Shown in pieces: positions 1-7,746 of a stretch of DNA of 64,000 bases. Where the stretch lies: contig JAVBLA010000019.1 of the NCBI GenBank assembly GCA_031553775.1, positions 21,478 through 85,477 on the forward strand, written 5' to 3'. Made by a program: the position numbers and the translations under genes. The DNA comes from JAISFI01 sp031553775 (lineage in GTDB: Bacteria; Bacteroidota; Bacteroidia; Bacteroidales; Azobacteroidaceae). Each line of letters starts with the position of its first letter. The first letter of the stretch is position 1. Under the pieces are notes generated by a model. The model was given only the letters and a program-made list of their open reading frames with translations. It was not told the origin of the DNA and made no database searches.

Positions 1-1
1 A

Positions 2-1780
2 AATATGTTTGCAGTGATTGCTCAGCAGGCTTTTATCGAATTAAAAGATGCTAACGGATTGAATCAGGGTGCCATATCGGTAGTGGATATCGATGGCGAT
101 GGGAATGCTGATATTATTTTTGCAGGAAAAAAGGGCACTGCTGCTTCTACTGAAAGTACCGCCTATATCTATGAAGGACATGGCGATGGAACATTTTCTT
201 ATTTGACTGATAACAGTGGATTGGCCGGTGGTTATATGTTGAATTTTTATTGGGAAGATTTTAACGGTGATGGTAAACTGGATCTTTATAACACAGGATA
301 TCTGACTGCCAGAGACAAAGCTTATATCAAACAGTACATAGCTACAGATGATTTTTGCCTGACTGAAGAAAATCCATTTCCTGCGAAGCCGACCAGAATA
401 TATGGAAACGGCTCTGCCGTAGCCGATTTTGATAATGACGGATTATATGATTATGTCCATGTGTACGAGGCCGGAACTATTTCTCACATCGTTAGATTCC
501 AGGATGCGGAAAATGATTCTGTTTCTTTTAAACTGAATATAACTAAACAGGATGGAAGTACGCTTGCCACACAAATTAATGGAGCCCAGATTACATTAGT
601 AGATTTTAATCATGATGGTTTTATTGATATCTTTATTACCGGCCATATTGCCAATCCGACTCCGGGAGAAAAATATACCGGATTGTTTATCAATAATGGC
701 GACCGTACCTTTACCGAAAAGAAATTCCCGAATCTTACGGCGGGAAACCAGGCATCTTCTCTTTTTGCAGATACCAATGGTGATGGAGAATGGGATTTGA
801 TTTATTCCTGCTATATTTCGGCTACCTCTTATCCGCTGACTTATTTCAAAAATGAAGGTGGCGATCTTATTGTGGCTAAAGCTTTTGATGAGGCTTACCA
901 ATCGAGCGCAGCTTCAAGTTTCGGTGTTATTGCCGATGTTAATAACGATGGTTATTATGATTTTGTTATTGCCGGAAATAATAATGGGAGTCCCAGAGCT
1001 AAAAAAACAGCTTTTTATATCTATAATCCTGCCAATGGCAATTTTGAATTGAATGAGGCATTGACCGGTGTTATTCCGGGCGTAGATTATTCCGTTCTCT
1101 CCGCAATAGATGCAGATAACGACGGTATCCTCGACCTGGCTTTGATGGGAGTGGATTCAAACGCTAAAAACCTGACGGCAATTTACAAGAATACTGCATT
1201 TACGGCCTCTAACGAGGCTCCGACAGCTCCTGCCAACTTACAAAATACGATAACCGGCTCTAAAGTGAAATTGAACTGGGGGGCTGCCACCGATGATAAA
1301 ACTCCCGCAAACAGCTTGACTTACAACATATCTCTGAAAAATAAAACGACCGGTAAGTATGTTATCCATCCTAAGGCAAATATTGCCACCGGGAAACGTC
1401 AGGTTTATGCTCATGGAAATGCTTTCATGGCTAAAACGAAAACCATGACTTTGCCCGACGGGGAATATGAATGGTCGGTACAGGCTATCGATGCTGCTTA
1501 TGCCGGCGGACAGTTCGCAGCGATCAAGACTTTCAAAATCGGTGAAGGTAATAGTATTAAAAATGCTGAAAAAACAAACCTGCAGGTTATTACCGGCAAT
1601 GGGATAATCAAAGTAGAGGGAGAAGAAAATATTTCCGGAATGAAGTTATTCAATATAACCGGCTCCTGTGTTTCTACCAGTTCAAATTCCAATCAATTGA
1701 ATTACGGACAGGCTTCCGGTATCTATATCCTGAAAATTAAAACAGGACAGGAAGAAATTTCCCGGAAAGTTGTTTTGTAA
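2..1780 (+). CDS. FG-GAP/VCBS repeat protein with T9SS sorting domain (5' partial)
   Basis: Predicted exported repeat protein, probably surface-attached or secreted by the type IX system. The frame is open from the window edge. The first visible residues (FAVIAQQA) look like the end of a signal peptide, so the true start is probably just upstream and the ATG at position 5 is unlikely to be it. At least seven calcium-binding-type FG-GAP/VCBS repeats are visible, with cores such as DIDGDGNAD, DFNGDGKLD, DFDNDGLYD, DFNHDGFID, DTNGDGEWD, DVNNDGYYD and DADNDGILD, spread over about residues 25-390 as in a seven-bladed propeller. A fibronectin-III-like domain follows (about 405-515). The last 70 residues have the T9SS type A sorting-domain pattern (IKVEG, LFNITG, GIYILKI, KVVL). 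Nothing shows an enzymatic activity; binding of glycan or protein is an inference. Confidence 0.85.
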   Translation, partial: NMFAVIAQQAFIELKDANGLNQGAISVVDIDGDGNADIIFAGKKGTAASTESTAYIYEGHGDGTFSYLTDNSGLAGGYMLNFYWEDFNGDGKLDLYNTGYLTARDKAYIKQYIATDDFCLTEENPFPAKPTRIYGNGSAVADFDNDGLYDYVHVYEAGTISHIVRFQDAENDSVSFKLNITKQDGSTLATQINGAQITLVDFNHDGFIDIFITGHIANPTPGEKYTGLFINNGDRTFTEKKFPNLTAGNQASSLFADTNGDGEWDLIYSCYISATSYPLTYFKNEGGDLIVAKAFDEAYQSSAASSFGVIADVNNDGYYDFVIAGNNNGSPRAKKTAFYIYNPANGNFELNEALTGVIPGVDYSVLSAIDADNDGILDLALMGVDSNAKNLTAIYKNTAFTASNEAPTAPANLQNTITGSKVKLNWGAATDDKTPANSLTYNISLKNKTTGKYVIHPKANIATGKRQVYAHGNAFMAKTKTMTLPDGEYEWSVQAIDAAYAGGQFAAIKTFKIGEGNSIKNAEKTNLQVITGNGIIKVEGEENISGMKLFNITGSCVSTSSNSNQLNYGQASGIYILKIKTGQEEISRKVVL

Positions 1781-1788
1781 TTATTTAT

Positions 1789-1835
1789 CCATAGAAGTCG
1801 AATGATTATTCTTGATAATCATTCGACTTCTATGG
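1789..1835. terminator. Perfect 21-bp hairpin between two T9SS genes
   Basis: A perfect 21-bp inverted repeat (1789-1809 and 1815-1835) has a 5-base loop and starts 9 bases after the stop codon of the FG-GAP gene. It lacks a clear U-tract on either strand, so it is not a textbook intrinsic terminator. It could still end or stabilise the upstream transcript. Confidence 0.6.
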
Positions 1836-1888
1836 AACCGTAAAACTCCATGAAAATTCCGTGAATTCCGTGTTTAAAACAAATCACA

Positions 1889-3925
1889 ATGAGAAATCAA
1901 ACACAATCATTTTTTCTCCTTTTCATATCTATGCTCTTCCTCCTTCCGGAACTGCATGCCGCAGATGTACGTATCGGCTGGGACTTCAGGTCGTATAAAA
2001 ATTTTAAATATTATAATATCAGCAATAAACCGGGTGTTACAGGCGACAATTCTCATTATCCCCGGACCAAGCGATTGAATAATGGCGATCTGTTAATGGT
2101 TTTTATGGATGGGCAACTGGGGTGGACCATTTATTCCCGGAAAAGTACGGACGACGGGCTTACCTGGAGCGATGCATATTGCGTAAGGGAACCTTATAAA
2201 GATGCTGCTAAAGGCAATGATGACGTGTGTTTTGCGTGTCCCGATTTTCTGGAATTACCCGACGGAACCATTTTGCTGGTTTACCATTGGCGGTACAATA
2301 ACGGGTTTAACGATTACCCCAATACCAATAAAAACTGTGGAATAGAAATGATCAAAAGTGTCGATCATGGCGCTACTTTTGATCTTTCTACGGCCAGGCG
2401 TATTTATTCTGGAAGAAACTGGGAACCATCGTTGTTGCAGCTTCCTACAGGAGAAATACAGATGTTTTTCACCGATTCGCATACACAAGTCCAGAAAACA
2501 GCGGGGATACGCCCCATTCCGGCCGTTGGCATGCTGCGTTCGTTCGATAATGGAAATACCTGGCAGCCGGAGTATAATCCGGAGAGTCCTTCTACGGTAC
2601 ATATTTCCCGCTCGCTGGAAGGAACGGAAGATTATAAAGACGGAATGCCGGTGGGTCAGTATTTACACAACGACAAAGGCATTGCTGTAGCACTCGAACG
2701 CGACGGAGGTACACAAACGCCCTGGATCGTGTGGAGCTCGAAAGATGCCAACTGGAATTATACCGATTTTACCGGCCTGCAACAGTTAGGCCCCGGATTG
2801 GACAGAAAATGGCCGGTTCATAAAGATTTAAGAGGATTTGCTCCTTATATGGCAAAACTGCCTACCGGAGAAATTCTGGTGCAATCGAACGGAAAATATA
2901 AAAGTGAAGACGGACTCTGGCTGTTGATCGGCGATGAAGAAGCAAAAAACTTCGACCATGCCTCCAAAGTGTTCCGGAATGTGAATGCCTGGTGGGGATC
3001 GGTTGCCTACATCGGTAAAAATCAGATATTCAGTTCAGGAAATGTGGGATATGACACCGGAGATAAGAAGCGTGAAATTCTTGTAACGAAGGGATATATT
3101 AACCGGAAAATGGTATTAGACAAGAAAGAACTACCCGAAGCTTCCCTGGCCGGTTTCGATAAAACCGATGGAACTTCCTGGTTTGTGGGAAACCTCTGCC
3201 AACAACAGTATTTTCTTCAAATGGCCTATACTGATAACTATCTGCATATCAAAGCCTATGTATACGACAGAAAGGTCAATGCTTACACCATAAAAGATGC
3301 TGTACAATTACTCTTGTTCCGTGCAAAAAAAACCTACCGGATGACTTTCGATGTGCAGGGAAAGATTACTCTGGAAGCTCAAAGCGGACCTTCTTCTTTT
3401 ACGGAAATTGCTTTGACAGGTGCAAGCCTGGCTGTTTCGATAGACGGTACCCTGAATAATAATGCCGATACGGATAACGGTTTTATTCTCGATGCCAGGA
3501 TCCCCTGGACCCTGATCGGAAATCCCCCTACAGCCGGTGAAATATGCCGGATGCATCCCAAAATGTTTATCAACGATGCCGGAAGCTCCGATCCCGGAGC
3601 TGTGATCGATGAAATGTGCGGACAGCAGGAAAGTACTCCTAATTCCTGGTTGTCTTTTGAATTGGGAACCGGTACGGGAATCCCTTCCATGAAAATTCCT
3701 TCCTTTGATTATTCTATTGCAGGAGGAATACTGCGGGTGACGTCTTCGACCGTTATTTCCCGGTTGGCTGTATATGATATGATGGGAAAACCGGTTTTTC
3801 CGGAGCGTATCTGTAATGCATCATCCTGCAATATAAATATTTCAGGTGTTTCCAGAGGGATTTACCTGATCCGGTTGATTGATGGGGAAGGGAGGGGCTG
3901 TATCCGAAAAGTATGGATCGGTTAA
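1889..3925 (+). CDS. Asp-box beta-propeller glycosidase-like protein (sialidase or GH93-like) with CBM9-like and T9SS domains
   Basis: Secreted carbohydrate-active protein of 678 residues. A signal peptide covers about residues 1-24 (ending ELHAAD). The next 400 or so residues form a sialidase-fold propeller with Asp boxes STDDGLTW, SVDHGATF and SFDNGNTW. The strand motifs YPRTKRLNNGDLL and NWEPSLLQLPTGEI resemble GH93 exo-arabinanases and related Asp-box proteins more than classical GH33, because no FRIP motif is present. The sialidase label is therefore tentative. Residues about 420-600 look like a family 9-type carbohydrate-binding domain (DARIPWTLIG). The last 70 residues are a T9SS sorting domain (YDMMGKPVF, GIYLIRL), so the mature protein should reach the cell surface. 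It shares its neighbourhood with a true GH33 sialidase at 11962. Confidence 0.8.
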   Translation: MRNQTQSFFLLFISMLFLLPELHAADVRIGWDFRSYKNFKYYNISNKPGVTGDNSHYPRTKRLNNGDLLMVFMDGQLGWTIYSRKSTDDGLTWSDAYCVREPYKDAAKGNDDVCFACPDFLELPDGTILLVYHWRYNNGFNDYPNTNKNCGIEMIKSVDHGATFDLSTARRIYSGRNWEPSLLQLPTGEIQMFFTDSHTQVQKTAGIRPIPAVGMLRSFDNGNTWQPEYNPESPSTVHISRSLEGTEDYKDGMPVGQYLHNDKGIAVALERDGGTQTPWIVWSSKDANWNYTDFTGLQQLGPGLDRKWPVHKDLRGFAPYMAKLPTGEILVQSNGKYKSEDGLWLLIGDEEAKNFDHASKVFRNVNAWWGSVAYIGKNQIFSSGNVGYDTGDKKREILVTKGYINRKMVLDKKELPEASLAGFDKTDGTSWFVGNLCQQQYFLQMAYTDNYLHIKAYVYDRKVNAYTIKDAVQLLLFRAKKTYRMTFDVQGKITLEAQSGPSSFTEIALTGASLAVSIDGTLNNNADTDNGFILDARIPWTLIGNPPTAGEICRMHPKMFINDAGSSDPGAVIDEMCGQQESTPNSWLSFELGTGTGIPSMKIPSFDYSIAGGILRVTSSTVISRLAVYDMMGKPVFPERICNASSCNINISGVSRGIYLIRLIDGEGRGCIRKVWIG

Positions 3926-3944
3926 ATAATCACATAGAAAAGAG

Positions 3945-5537
3945 TTAGTTTGATATACAAATTTTCCTCGCGATCATTTTTTTATCTGAAGTACTGAATG
4001 TAACAATGTACATTCCTCTGTTTAATCGCGATACATCTACCTGTTTTTCATGCATTGTCATGTCTGTCTGTTGAACTGATCGTCCTGTCATGTCCATAAT
4101 ATCCACCCGGTCGATTAATTCGTTTGTTTCAAAATATAAGGTATTTATAACAGGATTGGGATAAAGCGATATAGAAATTTCATTTTCTAAGTTAGGTATA
4201 AGAATACTGGTCTGTGATCCGCTACTCCTCAGGTCTATTTTCCGAAGAGGCAGTCCGGGAGCATATTTGATCAACCCGTCTTTTCGTGTTCCGATCCAGA
4301 TATTTCCGTCATTATCGGGTTCTATGCAAAAGATATAATTGAGATTTCCCTGGTTTATCACCGGAATTTCGTATGAAATAAAGTTTTCTCCGTCGAATTT
4401 TACCAGGTTCCATCCGCAGATCATCCATAGGTTTCCGGAAAGATCACGGCTGATACAGTACACTGAATCGGAAGGCAGGCTGGAGTTCTCTGTATTGTAG
4501 CTTACAAATGTATTCCCGTCATAACGAACCAGTCCCTGGTTGGTTGCCAGCCATTTATGGTTGTTTTCATCGATTTCGATGGCATTGACAGTGCTTCTCA
4601 TTTCTTTTACCGGCTGGATTTCTCCTCCGGAGAATGAAGCGAGATACTGTCCCGGGGCATAGAGCCCTATCCACAGGACTCCGTCTTTATCTATTTTTAA
4701 ATCGTTGAAAAAATAATAGGCGGCAATTTCACTTCCCGGAGTGGTCCAGAATTGCCAGTTTTTTCCATCGAATTTGTTCAGGTATAACAAGGAACCGATC
4801 CATAAGTTCCCTGACTCGTCGGTAACGATCGAACGGCAATGCTGATCGGAAATTAAACCGGAGTTGTTGGAATCGTAGGATTCAAAAGTGCTTCCAATAA
4901 ATTTATTTATTCCTTTGAATTGGGTTCCTATCCAGAGATTGCCTTCTTTGTCTTTGGAAATTGTCCGGAGATGATTGTCGGACAATCCTGAGTTTTCAGC
5001 GGTATAATAAATTGTTTTTTCGGTTTGCTTGTCAAATTTTACAAGCCCCTCGTTGGTGGCGATCCAGAGAATATTCCCATCGGCCAGGATATGAAATATT
5101 GATTCCTGCTCCAGGTATTCCGACCAGTCGGATCCTGCTCCGGCTAAACTTACCAGAGAAAACTCCCCGTAAGCAAGGATCTCATTTTCATTTTTAATAA
5201 AAAGACTATATGCCCCTTCATTATAAGCGTCCATATCAATATATTCCTTCCGGGGTGTTTGATCGGAGAAAGTAGTTTGATAAATTGTTTTTCCATCATT
5301 ATCATTGATGATAAGCGTGCGATTATCTGATGCCTGAAAGAAGTCTATCATCATCCGGCGACCTTCAATCGTAACAGTGATTTGATTATCGGGAACAGGA
5401 GTTAGATTTTCATTGCTATTGCCAGGCCCTTTGATCAAAACTACTTTTCCATTGGTTTTTGTGGCATCACCTGCTAGATTAGAGACTAGAAAAACCGGCA
5501 GAGAAATCAGTATAGAAAATAAAGTTAGCTTTTTCAT
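3945..5537 (-). CDS. Two-component-regulator-type propeller protein with T9SS sorting domain
   Basis: Exported protein of 530 residues. The N-terminus is a signal peptide (LFSILISLPVFLVSNLAG). A short beta-rich domain (about 30-130) precedes a propeller of Reg_prop repeats. Motifs such as LWIATNEGLVKFD, LWIGTQFKGINKF, LWIGSLLYLNKFD, HKWLATNQGLVRYD and IWIGTRKDGLIKY recur about every 45-50 residues over about residues 150-425. The same repeat type forms the sensor of the HTCS regulator encoded at 7747, but here there is no kinase. The last 75 residues are a T9SS type A sorting domain (NPVINTLYFE, DIMDMTGR, GMYIVTF). It may bind the same class of ligand outside the cell, which is inference. It converges on the Asp-box gene with a 19-base gap. 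A TAACTTTG box at 5581-5588 is a likely promoter. Confidence 0.8.
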   Translation of the reverse strand: MKKLTLFSILISLPVFLVSNLAGDATKTNGKVVLIKGPGNSNENLTPVPDNQITVTIEGRRMMIDFFQASDNRTLIINDNDGKTIYQTTFSDQTPRKEYIDMDAYNEGAYSLFIKNENEILAYGEFSLVSLAGAGSDWSEYLEQESIFHILADGNILWIATNEGLVKFDKQTEKTIYYTAENSGLSDNHLRTISKDKEGNLWIGTQFKGINKFIGSTFESYDSNNSGLISDQHCRSIVTDESGNLWIGSLLYLNKFDGKNWQFWTTPGSEIAAYYFFNDLKIDKDGVLWIGLYAPGQYLASFSGGEIQPVKEMRSTVNAIEIDENNHKWLATNQGLVRYDGNTFVSYNTENSSLPSDSVYCISRDLSGNLWMICGWNLVKFDGENFISYEIPVINQGNLNYIFCIEPDNDGNIWIGTRKDGLIKYAPGLPLRKIDLRSSGSQTSILIPNLENEISISLYPNPVINTLYFETNELIDRVDIMDMTGRSVQQTDMTMHEKQVDVSRLNRGMYIVTFSTSDKKMIARKICISN

Positions 5538-5580
5538 ATTATTTTCATTTTATTCGTTAGATTTTTTGTTTTGTCTTCTG

Positions 5581-5588
5581 CAAAGTTA
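5581..5588 (-). promoter_or_regulatory. Promoter -7 box for the propeller T9SS gene
   Basis: The minus strand reads TAACTTTG, a perfect match to the Bacteroidota TAnnTTTG -7 element, 44 bases before the ATG at 5537. An overlapping plus-strand TATATTTG (5587-5594) has no gene downstream and may be chance. Confidence 0.5.
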
Positions 5589-5730
5589 TATTTGTTTGCT
5601 CCGGAATGCAAGAAAAATAGAAGACAATATGTGGACAAAGAACAATGTGTTGAAATATTTAATTTGTTGATTTTCAGTTTCTAATGTAGATTTCATACTT
5701 AAAATAATGGACATTCCTTCTCCAATACGA

Positions 5731-5771
5731 AAAAAACAGGAATTTTCTGTTAAAAAACGACCTCCTGTTTT
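5731..5771 (-). terminator. Intrinsic terminator of the TPR/HTH gene
   Basis: A 9-bp inverted repeat (AAAACAGGA at 5733-5741 and TCCTGTTTT at 5763-5771) is followed on the minus strand by a run of T residues. It overlaps the stop codon of the gene ending at 5770. The loop is 21 bases. Confidence 0.6.
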
Positions 5772-6678
5772 AAAACCTGCGAAGAAATTCTTCCAGACTC
5801 ATATCATCATCTTTCAAGCCGATTTTTTCTTTTTTGATCCGATACTTCCTCTTTATCAGTGCACTATCCGATGTGTTCAGCAGGATAGCGATATCACCCG
5901 AAGAAACTTCCATCTTTAACAGGCAGCAGATATGTATATCTCCCACAGTCAGTTTTTCATATTTATCCTGTAGCCTTTTGGTAAAATGTTCGTAATAAGC
6001 ATCGATAGAGTGTACCAGGTTATTCAGTTCGTCAAAAGATAAAACGATCTGTTCTTTGGTTTTAATTTTCTGTACGATCGACATTTTTCGGATCTGGTCG
6101 ATTTTTTGAATGATCTCTTCCATTTTCAATAATTTTTCTTTCAGATCCTTCCTTTCCTGACCATATTTCTTCAGTAATTCCCGTTGTTGCTCCAGCGATT
6201 CTTCATATAATTCCTGCTCGAAGCAAAGAATCCCCCAGTGATTGTAAATCAGTTTGATTAGTTTGTAGTCGTCTGTTTTTTCGGCTGTTTCCGCTGCCTG
6301 GTTATAATATTTCCAGGCCTCTTCCGGATTTTTGTTCTTTTGATTGATTCTTCCCAGGTAATAACAGGTGTATGCTTTGTTCCGGAAATCATTCCCCGGC
6401 AAGAAGTAAGCGGCTGCAATACGGATGAGAGAATCTGTTTCTACGGGTATCCGGTTTTTATAATATGCTTTAGTGAGCAGCAGGGCATACATGGCTTCTT
6501 CTCCGGAAGCAAGCTTTTCAGGAGAGTGTATGGATTGCAGTATCTCCAAAGAACTGTCCGGGCGGATATCCATCAGCTCGTCGGCCAGTAATAATTCCGG
6601 AGAGATATTTGTTTGTTGCCGGCAGGATACCATTATACAAAGGAATAAAACGTAAATGACCAGGTAGACCGTTTTCAT
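5770..6678 (-). CDS. TPR lipoprotein with C-terminal HTH-like domain, internally shortened
   Basis: Member of a common Bacteroidales family of TPR regulators. The ATG at 6678 was chosen because it begins a compact lipoprotein signal (IMVSC, lipobox Cys at about residue 19). In-frame ATGs at 6684, 6702 and 6768 are possible. Two or three TPR-like helical pairs cover about residues 25-170 (AYTCYYLGRINQKNKN; AWKYYNQAAETAEK). A coiled coil follows (about 175-210). The C-terminal 100 residues match the helix-turn-helix region of this family (LTVGDIHICCLLKM, SSGDIAILLN, IKRKYRIKKEK). As I recall the family, full-length members are 500-600 residues with more TPRs and a transmembrane helix before the coiled coil. 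Here the protein is about 300 residues and no such helix is visible, so the putative DNA-binding domain would not obviously be cytoplasmic. The frame is intact, so this looks like an in-frame deletion rather than a decayed gene. Confidence 0.75.
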   Translation of the reverse strand: MKTVYLVIYVLFLCIMVSCRQQTNISPELLLADELMDIRPDSSLEILQSIHSPEKLASGEEAMYALLLTKAYYKNRIPVETDSLIRIAAAYFLPGNDFRNKAYTCYYLGRINQKNKNPEEAWKYYNQAAETAEKTDDYKLIKLIYNHWGILCFEQELYEESLEQQRELLKKYGQERKDLKEKLLKMEEIIQKIDQIRKMSIVQKIKTKEQIVLSFDELNNLVHSIDAYYEHFTKRLQDKYEKLTVGDIHICCLLKMEVSSGDIAILLNTSDSALIKRKYRIKKEKIGLKDDDMSLEEFLRRF

Positions 6679-6826
6679 TATCATTCGTTGTTTATATTTC
6701 ATAAAAATCTGTAGAGCAATCTGTGTGGAAAATCTGGCATAAAGATAAATAAATTCGTTAAAGATCAAAAAAGCAATCTCATTTATGTTTTATCCGGTTA
6801 ACATATGAGTTTATGAAAAAATGCAT

Positions 6827-6834
6827 TACATTTG
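6827..6834 (+). promoter_or_regulatory. Promoter -7 box for the esterase gene
   Basis: TACATTTG matches the TAnnTTTG consensus 40 bases before the ATG at 6874. The upstream in-frame GTG at 6832 would overlap this box, which supports the ATG at 6874 as the real start. Confidence 0.55.
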
Positions 6835-6873
6835 CGAGGTGAGAAAAAGAGTTATTTATTGAATGATTTATAT

Positions 6874-7743
6874 ATGAAAAAGTTTTTTATTCTGTTGTCA
6901 GTATTATTCTTTTGTAATTATTTGTCCGCACAGAATACCGGAAAAGCCATTGATCACCTGAGTTTTAAAAGCAATATTTTAGGCAAGGAAGTGAAATATT
7001 CCGTTTATCTGCCTGCCGGTTATAGCGAATCTGAGATGAGTTACCCGGTTCTGTATCTTTTACATGGTTATTCCGACGATCATACCGGATGGCTACAGTT
7101 CGGGCAGGCCAATGTAATTGCCGATCGCTGTATTGCCGATGGAAGCGCTCCTGCTATGATTATCATTATGCCCGATGCGGAAGTTACCTGGTATATCAAC
7201 AATGCATCGGGAAAAACCCGATATGAAGACATGTTCTTCGAAGAGCTGATCCCTTGTATGGAGAAAAACTACCGCATCCGGCCGAAAAAAGAATTCCGGG
7301 CTATTGCCGGGCTGTCGATGGGTGGGTATGGCTCTTTATTGTATGCCCTAAAACATCCGGATACATTTGCTGCCTGCTGTCCTTTGAGCGCTGCTGTTTA
7401 TACCGATCAGAATCTGCTGAATATGCCTGAAGACCGTTACAAAGGCTTTTATGCACCTTTCGATGGAAAGAAAGACACCCGGTTAACATCTCATTGGTAT
7501 CAGAATAGTCCGTTGGAACTCATTGCCAAAATGCCGGATAATCAAAAAAAATCGGTCCGTTTTTATATCGATTGCGGCGACGATGATTTCCTATATGAAG
7601 GAAATGCTGCTTTACATGTTGCCCTCAGAAAGCAAAATATCCCGCACGAGTTCAGGGTGCGCGATGGCGGGCACACCTGGGAATACTGGCGTTCGGCTCT
7701 ACCCGAAGTATTGAAGTTTGTGGGTACGAGTTTCCGCCGATAA
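6874..7743 (+). CDS. Secreted alpha/beta-hydrolase esterase (esterase D / feruloyl-esterase-like family)
   Basis: Predicted periplasmic or secreted carboxyl-esterase of about 289 residues, family PF00756. A signal peptide ends at YLSAQ. The fold signature is clear: oxyanion region YLLHGYSDDHTGW, nucleophile elbow GLSMGGYGS, an acid-bearing strand (FYIDCGDDDFL), and the catalytic His in GGHTWEYW near the C-terminus. The family includes feruloyl and acetyl-xylan esterases and S-formylglutathione hydrolases. An exported copy in a glycan locus suggests removal of acyl groups from sugars, for example O-acetyl groups on sialic acid or other mucin sugars, but the substrate cannot be read from sequence. 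It converges on the HTCS gene with only 3 bases between the stop codons. Confidence 0.85.
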   Translation: MKKFFILLSVLFFCNYLSAQNTGKAIDHLSFKSNILGKEVKYSVYLPAGYSESEMSYPVLYLLHGYSDDHTGWLQFGQANVIADRCIADGSAPAMIIIMPDAEVTWYINNASGKTRYEDMFFEELIPCMEKNYRIRPKKEFRAIAGLSMGGYGSLLYALKHPDTFAACCPLSAAVYTDQNLLNMPEDRYKGFYAPFDGKKDTRLTSHWYQNSPLELIAKMPDNQKKSVRFYIDCGDDDFLYEGNAALHVALRKQNIPHEFRVRDGGHTWEYWRSALPEVLKFVGTSFRR

Positions 7744-7746
7744 CAT

